Assembly (NCBI GenBank): GCA_014155875.1 | Contig: JACEFZ010003502.1 | Span: forward strand, 62,001 to 126,000 | From: Cepaea nemoralis | Taxonomy: Eukaryota; Mollusca; Gastropoda; Stylommatophora; Helicidae | Reading direction: 5' to 3' | Length of the DNA: 64,000 bases | Shown: piece after piece, positions 20,585-31,506 of the stretch | Position numbering within the stretch: position 1 is the first letter of the stretch | Layout: each line of letters opens with the position of its first letter | The notes under the pieces: generated by a model | What the model was told of the DNA's origin: nothing | Databases searched by the model: none | What the model saw: only the letters and a program-made list of their open reading frames with translations | Made by a program: the position numbers and the translations under genes

Positions 20585-23080
20585 GGGCAATTCGACAAGT
20601 TGTGAAAGCAAATTTCTTAGTTTGCTATAATTTTTTCTCCTTTTGGTTAATATTTCTTCATTTGGCTAGCGTATTTATTACTTTGGCCAACTTTTTTCCT
20701 ACTTTACCATACATATTTCTTAGTTTGGTTGGTATTTTTCTCACTTTGATTAGTATCTTTTCCAGTTTTGGTAATATATTTTCTTACTTGGTCGACAAAT
20801 TTTCCTATTTTTTGTGAATTTGGATGACATATTTATAAGTTTGGTTGAACTATGTGTTTACTTGGCCAATATTTTTCCCATTTTGCTAACAAAGTTTCCT
20901 ATTTAGATCGATATTTTCTATCTTTGGTTAATAATTTTCTTCGCGTGGGTTAACAAAGTTTCCTACTTTTCATAAGTTTGGCAGAGCTTTTTATAAGTTT
21001 GGTCGATATTTTTTCACATTTAGTTAACAAAATTTCCTATTTTTCATAAATTTACCGGAGATTTGTAAAAGTTTGTTCGACATATTTCTATATTTACCCA
21101 ATATTTTTATTACTTTGGTCAGTTTGGATGATATATTTATAAGTTTGGTCAGCCTTTTAGTTGATTTGGCTAATATTGTTTTCCTACTTTTTATAAGTTT
21201 GGATGAGATATTTATAAGTTTGGCCGATCTTTTTCACATTTGGGTAAGAAATTGTCCTACCTTTTATGGGATTGGTCGATATTTTTTTTCACATTTAGTT
21301 AACACAATTTCCTATTTTTCATAAATTTACCGGAGATTTGTAAAAGTTTCGTCGACATATTTCTATATTTACCCAATATGTTTATTACTTTGGTCAGTTT
21401 GGATGATATATTTATAAGTTTGGTCAGCCTTTTAGTTGAGCTGGCTACTATTGTTTTCCTACTTTTTATAAGTTTGGTTGAGATATTTATGTATTTGGCC
21501 ACCTTTTTTATTAGTTTGACTAGCCTTTTTCCCTATTTTTTATAAGTTTGATTGAGATATTTGTGTATCTGACCAATATTTTGCCTATTTGGTTAACAAC
21601 TGTTCCTACTTTTCATAAGTTTGGTGGAGATATTTCTGTATTTGGCCGACATTTTCCCCTTTTGGTTAACAAATGTTCCTACATTTCATAAGTTTGGCGG
21701 AGATTTGTATCAGTTTGGTCGACATCTTTCTGTATTTACCCAACGTTTTTATACATTGAATCACGTATTTTCCTACTTCGGTCGACATGATTCTTAATTT
21801 GAGCAATATTTTCACCATTCGGCTAACACATTTTCCTACTTTTTATAAGTTTGGACGCGCTATTTATAAGTTTAAGCGATATTTTTTTCTATTTGGTTAA
21901 TATGATTTCCTATTTGCCCCATATTTTTTACATTTGACTTACAATTTTCCTACTTTTTATAAGTTGTGTTGAGATATTTATGTATTTGGCCACCATTTTT
22001 ATTAGTTTGACTAGCCTTTTCTACTACTTTGTATAAGTTTTGTTGAGATATTTGTGTATCTGACCAATATTTTGCCCATTTGGCTAACAAATTTTCCTAC
22101 TATTTATAAGGTTGGATGAGTTAATTATAAGTTTGGTCAGCCTGTTATTTGATTTGGATAACATTTTATCATAGTCTTTATAAGTTTGAATGAAATATTT
22201 ATAAGTTTGTCCATCGTTCTGCCTATTGTATTACTTCGGTCGACATATTTCTTGATTTTACTAGTATATTTTCTTGCTTGTTATAAGTTCGGATGAGATA
22301 TTTCTGTCTTTGACCACCATTTTTTTTTTTATTTTTTTTTTATTTTTTATTAGTTTGACTATCATTGTTTCCTATTTTTTATAAGTTTCTTTGACATTTT
22401 TTTCTTTACTTGACCCATAGTTTTCATCTTTGGTTAACACATTTTCCTATTTGGTCGATATATTTATAAGTTTGAGCGATATTTTTCCTATTTGGTTAAT
22501 ATGATTTCCTATTTGCCCCATATTTTTTACATTTGACTTACAATTTTCCTACTTTTTATAAGTTTTGTTGAAATATTTATGTATTTGGCCACCATTTTTA
22601 TTAGTTTGACTAGCCTTTTCTACTACTTTTTATAAGTTTGATTGAGATATTTGTGTATCTGACCAATATTTTGCCTATTTGGCTAACAAATTTTCCTACT
22701 ATTTATGAGGTTGGATGAGCTAATTATAAGTTTGGTCAGCCTGTTATTTGATTTGGATAACATTTTATCATAGTCTTTATAAGTTTGAATGAAATATTTA
22801 TAAGTTTGTCCATCGTTCTGTCTATTGTATTACTTCGGTCGAAATATTTCTTGATTTTACTATTATATTGTCTTGCTTGTTATAAGTTCGGATGAGATAT
22901 TTCTGTATTTGACCACCCTTTTTTTATTAGTTTGACTAGCATGATTTCCTATTTTTTATAAGCTTCTTTGAAAATTTGTTTTCTTTATTTGACCCATAGT
23001 TTTCATCTTTGTTTAACACATTTTCCTATTTGGTCGATATATTTATAAGTTTGTTTGAGATATTTCTTGAATTGCCCATC
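20585..23080. repeat. AT-rich degenerate tandem-repeat block (right arm)
   Basis: Mirror of 16240-18740 (TTTATAAGTTTGG/TTTTCCTAC variants). Small differences from the left arm are visible, for example in the T/A run near 22320-22350 and two codon changes in the low-complexity frame at 20560-20817 versus 18508-18765, so the arms are not a perfect computer copy. Confidence 0.85.
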
Positions 23081-23330
23081 AACATGTAACACCCGCTCAT
23101 CACACGACACGCATATGCACCGTCAACAATAAAAACCAACAAGTGAACGCAATTATAATACATATAATTGTTTATTTTACAGTATTTCCAGTAAATTTTA
23201 CAAAAATAAAATGAAGCATAATATCAGTACACAAAATGGATGATGCAATATGGGATGTTATACATAGTATGCTCATATACACACCATGTACAATGGTGTC
23301 GAACGTTGGTCATAAACCTGTGGTTATTTA

Positions 23331-24158
23331 TTAAACGAGACATAATTCTGGGATATGATAGAGATAAAAACTTATAGCTGGAATCGTCTCTGTAGTGTAT
23401 TTGGTATTTGGACGTTGTTGCATAGCGTATGTAAGAATATCGTGTCCGTGTACTGTTTTGATAAACTCGTCAAAGTTATGTCTGTTTCGGATTAGTTGTG
23501 GAATTTCTAAGACAGAAGCGTTATTGAATGATGCGTGGTAGAAGCGAAGAGCTTGTGTTTCGATGTGCCTAAGGACTACGTGATAACTAAAATTGATTTT
23601 GAATATGCTCTTTTGAGTGTTAAAGAGCTTGTACAAGGTATCTGTCCAGTCTTTAGGGTGCTGTGTCTGTGGACTAATAAAAAATGTATAGACAGACATA
23701 TATGTGTTGATCTTGTTATGTGTTTTGATACTACTCCAGTTGTCGGTGTATACTTGTCTAACATCATCTGGTAGCGTGTGTAGAGATGCCGCTTCATCCT
23801 TGTGTTGTGTGTCGCTGACTGGTTCGGCGTTTTCGTTTTGTTTAGTGTTCTTCTTCTTCTTCCTGCTTGTCATATCACTATTGGTAGCCGCTGGTCTCTT
23901 ACGCACTGTTGGTGAAAAAGGTGTTGACGTTTCTGTTGGTATTACGCTGGATGATGCTCCTGGTGTTGCGTGTTCTTTTGTAATGTGACGTTGTAGATTG
24001 TCTTTCCGGTTAAAATTATGATCACAAGTTTGACACGAATATACACGAGTCTTTGTACTGTGACTGGTCCGAATATGGCGACGAAGATTACTTGCATCAG
24101 TGAAACCTTTCCCACAAGTTGCACATAAGTGGTTCTGAGATGCTAGCCTACTAGACAT
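23331..24158 (-). CDS. Two-finger C2H2 zinc-finger protein (right arm)
   Basis: Inverted duplicate of 15162-15989; the 275-residue product is the same, with both C2H2 fingers, basic patches and C-terminal domain. A polyadenylation signal (complement of TTTATT near 23171) is kept. Confidence 0.82.
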   Translation of the reverse strand: MSSRLASQNHLCATCGKGFTDASNLRRHIRTSHSTKTRVYSCQTCDHNFNRKDNLQRHITKEHATPGASSSVIPTETSTPFSPTVRKRPAATNSDMTSRKKKKNTKQNENAEPVSDTQHKDEAASLHTLPDDVRQVYTDNWSSIKTHNKINTYMSVYTFFISPQTQHPKDWTDTLYKLFNTQKSIFKINFSYHVVLRHIETQALRFYHASFNNASVLEIPQLIRNRHNFDEFIKTVHGHDILTYAMQQRPNTKYTTETIPAISFYLYHIPELCLV

Positions 24159-24212
24159 CTTTTTTTAGGCCCGTACGCTAACGAGTTGATAGAGAGATAA
24201 GCAACACTCGAC

Positions 24213-24607
24213 TTGAAACTTGTTCACACCGAGCCTCTGAATATGGCGTTGAATATAATTAGTTTCTACAATTCACCAATGGTTGATAACTCGACGTTGA
24301 CTAGTTTAGGCCGCCAAATACCCAAACAACAAGATGCAATGTTCACTAGCTTAGTATGCGGTATCAACCCGAACAATTTGTACCAGTCTTTGTTTCAATC
24401 GGTGATGAAATCTTTGCCGCTGGTGTTGTAAACTATGGCAGAATAATGATGTTGTTTACACTTGGGATGCGTCTGGGTAAGAAGCTGATTGATATTTCTT
24501 ACAAGGCAGTTGAGCTTTTCCAAGAACTGGAAGACAGAACCACTAAAGTTGTAGGTGCATGTATGGTTGATAGTCCGTTGATACTGAGACAAACGGGTGC
24601 CTGGTAA
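24213..24607 (+). pseudogene. Decayed second Bcl-2-like gene (right arm)
   Basis: Mirror of 14713-15107 with the same two frames (24213-24431 and 24356-24607), the same frameshift zone near 24370 and the same early end. Shared lesions in both arms date the decay before, or homogenise it after, palindrome formation. Confidence 0.75.
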
Positions 24608-24707
24608 CCTTTCCACACTTGAAGGCAAATAGCAGTTGAATAACCACAAAACTGAAGACTCGATCATTCGTCCTTCTTCTGTAAACCACAAAGTGAGTGA
24701 GAGTTAG

Positions 24708-24820
24708 GTGAATTGGTTATATATTACATAAATTAAGCCCCGCCCACAGTAGTTGCCAGCCAATCAGTGATTATCTAACATAAAATGTGGATCAATTACC
24801 AAACACCCTGATTGGTTGTA
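24708..24820 (-). promoter_or_regulatory. CCAAT/GC-box/TATA promoter-like region (right arm)
   Basis: Mirror of 14500-14612: GGTTATATATT, CCCCGCCC, CCAATCA and ATTGGTT as read on the plus strand. It points left, towards the right-arm C2H2 gene. Confidence 0.6.
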
Positions 24821-26259
24821 AGCCACACATCGGTTTGTTTGCTTCACAAGTCACTCTGCCGCCAGAAGCCTCAAGCAGACTCATCTCAAAGGATGGAGGC
24901 CTGCACATAGGTTGGCGGCGATATAGAAAAGTTAGTGGTCATGTTGTTTAAGTGTTATGAAATTACGCCACCATCAGGGTCGACCTGCTTCCAGCCCGAC
25001 ACCCACGACGACATGGAGGACAATCTTTACTCTTTTTTTTTTTTTTTTTTATTATTTTTTCTTCAAGAATTTCCTTTAACGAGCTGACTCTGCATGATGA
25101 TAGTGGTTCGAATGCAATTATCTACCCCTTTCACAACTCACCCACTCCTTAACAACGAATATCACTAAGCCATACCCACCACTACTAGTACTAGCCGCCA
25201 TCTTGACTTTTTTTTTAAAGATTTTCCTTTATACTGTGTAATGATAGGGCATAAACCACTACAGGTCTCTACAGATCACTAATAACCGCTATAGGAAAAC
25301 TGGTACTATGGGCCTTATAGAGTAAATCACGGGTCAGGTAACCTCTCCCGCCTCGGTCGATTCAAGCGAGCTCTCCTTTGTTAACATATACTGGTGATAT
25401 AATTAATAGTACCAACTGTCGCCAACACAACAAATTTACAATATACACTATTTTTGCTACCATACACCTGCTGACAATATTGATATTTTGGTCACAGATA
25501 TTGTAAACCAACCTTAACAAAGATATGTGACACCGATGTTACTTTAACAGATTCCCCACACAGCGGGATTCGTTTCTCTGGCGCCTATGTTAGGTATAGT
25601 TATCAACCAGCCGCATTATTTGAACCACCCATGACACCACCTGGCTCCGTTACATACTCCTCCACTACCATTATTATCCCACCACACAGTAGGACTCGAA
25701 CCTGTCAAGTTCTATGGCCGCAACTAGACACCATTGTTATAAATTTACGTCTTAATATTCTCCTAGAAAGATCCGCCTAGGGTGGACACCCTTATCGACC
25801 CGGAGCGTGATTCGAATCACCAATGATATAACCTAGCCCCGTTACATACTCGACCCTGCACACACCAACCACACAGTGAGATTCGAACCTGTTGCCAGGT
25901 AGGGAACCCACTAGACACCGCAGTTACACATTGGTGATATCCCACTATGACCATCTACGCATCCCCACCCCATCTTTCACCACTTACCAACCCACCCCAC
26001 ACATCGTTCTTTGCCTTATTATTTTATTCCGACACCGCCCTTAATTAAAAACAGATGGCACCAGCGACCTCCCTCGACCCCGACATTAATATACACCTGC
26101 CGGCAATATCGACTTTTTGCTCACTGATGTTCGCCGATCTTACCAAAGATACTAATACATCAACCCGTAACAGCCGGCGCACACCAATCGATTATGCATA
26201 AATTATGTTCCCCCACTCCCCTTCTTTGAGCTTACTAAAAAATGCGGGTCCTCATGGGT
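24821..26259. repeat. Non-coding outer arm with tRNA-promoter-like repeats (right)
   Basis: Mirror of 13061-14499, including the B-box-bearing units (about 25530-25939 on the minus strand). A few base differences from the left arm are visible, for example TATTCTCC here against GGAGTATA there (near 25757/13560), and AT against GT near 26085/13234. Confidence 0.55.
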
Positions 26260-26331
26260 CCTCCTTCTTTATTCTTTGTATATGAGGTATTTTATGCCTC
26301 ATTGCGACTCCTAGAGACCCTATATACTACT

Positions 26332-26337
26332 CCCGTT
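26332..26337. other. Target-site duplication CCCGTT (right) of the giant palindrome
   Basis: Directly follows the element end ...TATACTACT. The sequence after it (TATCAGCAGACATAGTTGTT) continues the host segment exactly as at 39022 onward. Confidence 0.93.
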
Positions 26338-26812
26338 TATCAGCAGACATAGTTGTTGAATTCGAGACCCAGAGTGGAGGGAATCGATTGAGTCCAGGCC
26401 AAGAGAGTGGCTGATTTATTGTTGCGGTGGATTAGTATTAAAAGGGCATTGAGAGGCAGTGTTCTGTGAGTGTTAGATTGTGATGAAGAGATTTTCTGGA
26501 AATACTGTTCCTGGATGAATATATTACGTGTGTCCGTGTTCATTCGTCATTAAAGGAATTGATGTGCGCAAATTAACTGTTGTTCACTGACTGGTGGATG
26601 TGTGATGCAGTGGTGACTTGTGGTATGAGATAGGTGGCAAGCTCAGCTCCCACTCTACAGTGAGATAGTAGAAACAGTAGAACCTAGACAACGACAAATC
26701 TCACTCTGTTGTCATTGCACATCGTGAGACACCGACAATAACGAACACTGATATAAAATAAAAATAAAATATATCTTGGAAAACGATACAACATCTTACT
26801 TTTTTCAACTCA
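26338..26812. other. Host-segment flank right of the giant palindrome
   Basis: About 475 bp without a gene, shared with 39022-39489. Confidence 0.7.
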
Positions 26813-26884
26813 CGTTGTGGACCGGCAAAGAAGGGCTCGCGGACCGGCACCGGTCCGCGGACCACCACTTTGGGAAGCACTGGT
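26813..26884 (-). mobile_element. hAT-like transposon end with GC-rich hairpin, copy 1
   Basis: On the minus strand it begins CCAGTGCTTCCCAAAGTGG, close to the CAGNG-TTCCCAAA start of many hAT-family terminal repeats. The inner part CGCGGACCGGCACCGGTCCG is a strong hairpin. Only one end is visible; a matching opposite end was not found nearby. It sits beside the LINE-D C-terminal part. A copy is at 39490-39567. Confidence 0.5.
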
Positions 26885-26893
26885 ATAGGGAAC

Positions 26894-27410
26894 ATAACAT
26901 GAAAATTAGTATAAATAAAACAGAGGTAATGACTATAACTAAAGAGGAAGAAAAAACAACAATAACAATTCACCTAAACGAACACCCCTTGAGACAAGTA
27001 AAGAGGTTCACGTACTTAGGAAGTGTTATATCATCAAATGGCAAATCAGAAGACGAGATCGAAAAAAAAAGATGCAATAAGGCAAACCAACCCATTGGAC
27101 AAATGGCACCAATACTAAAGAACAAACATGTATCACTAACTACTAAGAAAGCACTTTACAACACAATTTTCCCACCAACTCTATGTTACCAATGCCAAAC
27201 CTGGACAATGACAGAAAAAGAGAAAAGAAAATCACAAAAGCAATGAGATTCCTGGGAAGAATACTCAACGTATCAAGAAGAGATAAGATCAGAAATGAAG
27301 AAATCAGGACTAACGTGGGGGTTATAGCTGCGCTAGATTTTATTAGAAGGCAACACGTCACATGGTTTGGCCATGCAAGTAGGTTACCAGTGTACCACAA
27401 CAAGCAATGA
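26894..27410 (+). pseudogene. LINE (family D) RT C-terminal part, copy 1
   Basis: Frames at 26894-27246 and 27240-27410 give the post-catalytic region of a LINE RT: NMKISINKTEVMTI, RFTYLGSVISSNGKSEDEI, TLCYQCQTWTMTEKE, then MRFLGRILNVSRRDKIRNEE and TWFGHASRLP. One frameshift lies near 27235. It is the continuation of the RT palm at 11460-11745, separated by a SINE and the giant palindrome. Confidence 0.72.
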
Positions 27411-27643
27411 TGTACAGACCAGATGGAAGCATAGGAAGAGGCCGACCACGTAAACGATGGACGTAGTGAATAACAGAGTCCATGGGAATATCGATACGTG
27501 AAGCCCATAAGCGGACACTCTCCCGCGATTTATACGTCACCTCGACACCGCAAGGTACAAGAGGAACATGATGAGATGAGATGAGATCCCACACTTTAAT
27601 AACATTAAGAAAGAAATGAGAAGACTGAATATTAACATGTTAG

Positions 27644-28020
27644 GTGTCATGGAGGGACCCCAGATCAAAGGATTGGCACCAACTCGACCTGGTGCTCACT
27701 AAACGCAACAATTTCCGTAATGTACGGCTGACTCGCAGCTATCATAGTGCTGACCGCGACACCGATCATTCACTCGTTTCCAGCAAGGTGAAGATAAAGC
27801 ATAAGAGAATCTACAGAACAGAAAGAAGACCACGCATCGACACCAGCGGCACCCGAAACAAAGAGGTCAATAAATTCACCCAGGCTATGGCGGAGGCTCT
27901 GCCTGGCCCCACAAATGGAACTGCCACCGAGAGATGGAGTCATTTGCGCGACACCATCTATACCACAGCACTATCAACATTTGGCAAGTATCAACCAAAG
28001 TCAGCCGACTGGTTTGAAGC
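27644..28020 (+). pseudogene. LINE (family C) endonuclease C-terminus and linker
   Basis: About 125 codons matching the end of an apurinic-type endonuclease domain (WHQLDLVLTKRNNF, then SYHSADRDTDHSLVSSKVK) and the start of the linker before RT (ERWSHLRDTIYTTALSTFGK, SADWF). The frame ends where a palindromic repeat array begins at 28028. RT of the same family resumes at 29905. Between them lie an array-bounded block and an inverted LINE-E fragment, so the element was interrupted and lost its central part. A shorter remnant is at 40300-40470. Confidence 0.72.
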
Positions 28021-28027
28021 ACACTTT

Positions 28028-28135
28028 ATTAGAGACTTTATTACCAAACGTTTGGTAATAATGAGAGATTTTATTACCAAACGTTTGGTAATAATTCCGT
28101 ACATTATTCCCAAACGGCTGGTCAAGTGACGTTTA
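28028..28135. repeat. ACCAAACGTTTGGT palindromic array (left)
   Basis: Two perfect dyads centred on ACCAAACGTTTGGT, each extended by TTATT/AATAA, then the asymmetrical TTCCCAAACGGCTGGTCA. The inverted counterpart GACCAGCCGTTTGGGGAA begins near 29425, so the arrays at 28028 and 29395 face each other around a 1.3-kb block. This looks like the terminal repeats of a foldback-type element. Confidence 0.72.
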
Positions 28136-28409
28136 CTACCGCCGTCTGCTAGTCTGTCTTTTGTTTTCAAGCTCTTTTTGAATTTCAACTACATACATTA
28201 GTTTATTCCATAAAACTTTAATGTTCATATCTCAGTTAATGTCTAGATACGTTACTTACTTCTTAACGTTGAATTTGCGTACGCATGAGATGAAAGTAAG
28301 CCTGTAGATGACACTGCAACATTTGTTTTTATGAACTCCGAAGTGAGGGTTCAAAGGTGACAAAGTTCACACAGGGTTAAATTATTTGTTGAGTACTCTT
28401 CTTTTTTTT

Positions 28410-28515
28410 AGGACATTGCAGTCAATACCAGCATTTTTCAGCTGCTGTTGCTGTTGCAGCAAGTTTTACGTCCAGTAGTTTGCCATTGCTTTCTGAACGA
28501 CCGGCTCACATACCT
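28410..28515 (-). repeat. Dispersed repeat F
   Basis: Member of the short repeat family seen also at 11830-11910, 29135-29260 and 37815-37945 (T-rich left end, AGTTTGCCATTGCTTTCTGA near the right end). On the minus strand it ends in an A-rich tail. Confidence 0.5.
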
Positions 28516-28951
28516 CAGTAAGTAACCAGCGCGACGCAATCCGCTGCCAATCTCGCCCAGGTATTTACGCCTAGGCCTTCCCCTTTGTCTGTTCCCTTCA
28601 ATCTTGCCAGTTGTCACCCAAGTTCTCCAATTCATTTCTTCTCATAACATGCCCAAAAAATGTTGACTGTCTACGTCTAATGTCTATAATCAGTTTACGA
28701 TCTACATTTGTTTCTTGAAGGACTTGTTCATTGGTTTTTCTGTCTGTCCATGGTATTCTTTGCATTTTCCTCAGAAACCACTTTTCTACAGCCATCAGAT
28801 GTTTTTCAGCTTGACTGCACATTGTCCAAGTTTCACATCCATACAAAGGTACAGGTTCTATGTAGCACCTCAACACTCTTTTTCTCGTTTCAATTGACAT
28901 CTTTTTATTGGTCAGTATGTTTTTCATCTTGCTAAAGGCTACTTTTGCCAT
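28516..28951 (-). pseudogene. LINE (family E) RT C-terminal fragment, inverted
   Basis: The minus strand reads KVAFSKMKNILTNKKMS, then YGCETWTMCSQAEKHLMAVE, then FGHVMRRNELENL. A frameshift near 28600 leads into WVTTGKIEGNRQRGRPRRK. This is the C-terminal region of a LINE RT close to the 46682-47335 frame of family A. The same fragment occurs at 35224-35790 (plus strand, less damaged) and 40471-40765 (minus strand). Confidence 0.75.
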
Positions 28952-29039
28952 GGCGATTTTTGTTCAAGCGTCGAGTTTCTCAGTTCTATATTGTAGTTCA
29001 TAATGTTTAATAGTTTGTTTATTAACCATTTAAAAAAAA

Positions 29040-29110
29040 AATTGCCGACAGAGAGTCGAACCTCAGTCTCCACCATAGCAGGCGGAAACACCAGCCACTA
29101 CACACCGAGG
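29040..29110 (-). mobile_element. tRNA-derived SINE head (family 3)
   Basis: The minus strand reads GTGTAGTGGCTGGTGTTTCC, then ACTGAGGTTCGACTCTCTGT: A-box and B-box-like blocks in tRNA-like spacing, next to an A/T run at 29030-29041. A more eroded copy lies at 47478-47530, in the same context. Confidence 0.5.
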
Positions 29111-29134
29111 ATACAATAACATTTCCTTTTTTTT

Positions 29135-29260
29135 TTTTAGCATATCCTTTACAGGACATCGCTGTCAACACCAGCATCTTTCAGCTGTATGTTGATTTCT
29201 TGGCAAGATTACGCTCAGTAGTTTGCCATTTCTTTCTGAGCGGCCGGCTCACACACATTG
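29135..29260 (-). repeat. Dispersed repeat F, second local copy
   Basis: Longest version of the repeat, from a T9-type run (A tail on the minus strand) through ACAGGACATCGCTGTCAACA and TTTCTTGGCAAGATTACGCT to GCGGCCGGCTCACAC. Confidence 0.5.
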
Positions 29261-29394
29261 TAAGTTACCGATGCTATTCGAACCACTGCTGATTCTCACC
29301 GTCATCACGTTACCGACGAGAATATACGAGATTACGAAGAAAAGCCATAACCTCTAAGCCAAGAAGCGTTTCCACAAACATGAATAATGTAGTC

Positions 29395-29660
29395 AAACCT
29401 ACGTCACGTGACCGCGAATCACGTGACCAGCCGTTTGGGGAATAATGCAACATTTTATTACCAAACGTTTGGTGCATCCGCGAATAATCACGTGACCCGC
29501 CGTTTGGGAAAAAGAGAAATTTTATTACCAAACGTTTGGTGCATCCGCGAATAATCACGAGAACCGCCAGTTGGGAATAATGCGAGATTTTATTACCAAA
29601 CGTTTGGTAATAATCACTTCGTTACTTACTTCTTAACGTTTGGTAATAATCACTTCGTAT
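29395..29660. repeat. ACCAAACGTTTGGT palindromic array (right)
   Basis: Three tandem units of about 66 bp. Each has CACGTGACC(A/C)GCCGTTTGG, then a TTTTATTACCAAACGTTTGG dyad, then TGCATCCGCGAATAATCACG. It is also found next to a LINE-E remnant at 47583-47672. It contains CACGTG E-box-type hexamers in most units. Confidence 0.75.
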
Positions 29661-29904
29661 TTATATTATTATTATTCATGGCGTCTCTTTTATATTATTT
29701 CGCTATATATAGGTAGAAGAGATCCGATGACAAGACACACCACTGTCGTACTCCTAGCTTTATCTGTTCGTGACTTCCCTCTTTATTTCCCATTTTAATT
29801 GCTACTACTTGGTTCCAGTAAATATTCTTTATTATACTTAAATCTTTCCCATTAATGTTGATATCTTCCAACATATAATATTAAATCACGCAATTCAACT
29901 GCGC

Positions 29905-30470
29905 ATGCATTTCCCTAGTTGCTTAGAGCTTAGTTTCAGACAGCTCCAAGAGAAGTGCAGAGAACAGAGGAAGCCATTATATATTGCCTTCATCGACCTC
30001 ACAAAGGCATTTGATCTCGTGAGCAGAAGCGGGCTTTTTAAGGTCCTTGAAAAGGTTGGATGTCCACCCACCCTTCTTAGTCTCGTGAAATCACTCCACG
30101 AAAACATGCAGGGGACCATTTTAGTTGACGGCTGAAAATCCAAGTCATTCAGCATCAGCAGCGGAGTAAAGCAGGGCTGCGTGCTTGCTCCTACACTCTT
30201 TGGTATCTTCTTCACTGTTCTCTTAAGGCAGGCATTTGGGACTGCCACTGAAGGCATATACCTCCACACAATATCTGATGGCAAACTTTTTAACCCATCA
30301 AGACTCAAGGCAAAGACCAAAATAAGATCAATATGCGTAAGAGAACTACTTTTTGCAGATAATGCAGCACTGACTACTCATACAGTAGAAGATCTCCAAA
30401 GGCTCATAGATAGTTTTGCAGCCGCCTGCAAAGACTTTGGGCTCACCATTAGATTAAAAATAAAACACAG
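29905..30470 (+). pseudogene. LINE (family C) RT domain, copy 2
   Basis: Reads LYIAFIDLTKAFDLVSR (RT motif with catalytic Asp), a TGA stop at 30133-30135, then in the same frame SGVKQGCVLAPTLFGIFF (motif B) and ELLFADNAALTTH, the catalytic box in which FADD has become FADN. A frameshift near 30465 leads to the C-terminal frame at 30471. A nonsense codon, a catalytic Asp-to-Asn change and a frameshift make this a dead RT. The endonuclease part of the same family lies at 27644-28020. Confidence 0.85.
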
Positions 30471-31322
30471 GTGATGGAACAAGATGCTGGTGCGCCTCCG
30501 TCAACGAAAATTTCTAATTACGAATTGAAGGTCGTCCACGAGTTTGTGTATTTGGGGTCGACAATATCAGATAATCTTTCATTAGAGACAGAAATCGACA
30601 GACGCATTGGAAAGGCAGCCACAACATTGTCCAGGCTAGCTAAAAGAGTTTGGGAGCATAATAGACTAACAGAGCGTACAAAAGCTCAAGTATATAAAGC
30701 TTGTGTTGTTAGCACACTACTCTATGGGTCTGAATCCTGGACCCTGTACTCAAGACAGGAAAGCAAATTGAATTCCTTCCACATGAGATGTCTGAGACGT
30801 ATCCTGGGCATAACATGGAAAGACCAGATAACAAACAAACATGTGCTTGAAAGAGCAGATATTACCACAGTGCACACCCTCCTAAAGCAGAGACGCCTCC
30901 GGTGGCTGGGCCACGTATCTCGAATGGAGGATGAACGCATTCCCAAAGATCTCCTATACGGAGAACTAGCCACAGGAAAGAGGCCAACCAGAAGACCCCA
31001 AATGCGATATAGGGATGTGTGTAAACAAGATATGAAAACCATTGGAATAGATCCAGACACGTGGGACAGAGTTGCAACAGACAGATGGTCCTGGAGAAGA
31101 GATGTACGAAACGGAATGGTGCTCTTTGAGAGCAGTCTGATCAAACAAACTGAGGAGAGGCAGCACAGGCTTAAAACGCAGACACTTACTGCGGGACTTG
31201 TCTCGTCTTACAGATGCGGAAACTATGACAGGAATTGTCACTCTCGCATTGGACTATACAGTCACCAGAGGTGCTGCCAGGCACCTCCCAAGCGGCACAA
31301 CTCTATGGTCCTTCAGGACTGA
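30471..31322 (+). pseudogene. LINE (family C) RT C-terminal region, copy 2
   Basis: 283 open codons. It matches the window-start copy (3-821) closely from TKISNYELK onward and ends in the same Cys/His cluster (CGNYDRNCHSRIGLYSH) and stop. The frame is intact by itself but is cut off from RT by the frameshift at about 30465. Confidence 0.82.
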
Positions 31323-31329
31323 AAGAGGC

Positions 31330-31330
<1 letters not shown>

Positions 31331-31399
<69 letters not shown>

Positions 31400-31418
31400 A
31401 ACAACAACAACAACAACA

Positions 31419-31506
<88 letters not shown>

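Larger units (their letters stand above)
12989..26331. mobile_element. Giant palindromic Maverick/Polinton- or adintovirus-like element
   Basis: 13,343 bp: left arm 12989-19626, unique spacer 19627-19698, right arm 19699-26331. The arms are inverted copies about 6.63 kb long with very few differences. The ends (AGT...ACT) and 6-bp target duplication fit Maverick/Polinton integrases. Each arm carries a C2H2 protein and Bcl-2-like genes; Bcl-2 homologues are known in adintoviruses, the Polinton-related animal viruses. No DNA polymerase, integrase, protease, packaging ATPase or capsid gene is present, so movement needed help in trans. The structure equals two copies of one end of a parent genome joined tail to tail, as in snap-back defective genomes of protein-primed viruses. 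Structure and boundaries are seen; the family and mechanism are inferred. Confidence 0.82.

Noticed and set aside
12989..26331. Palindrome as a fold-back sequencing or assembly artefact
   Set aside because: Left and right flanks are different halves of one target, with a 6-bp duplication and a paralogous empty site, and the arms differ at several bases. A fold-back artefact would mirror the flank as well.
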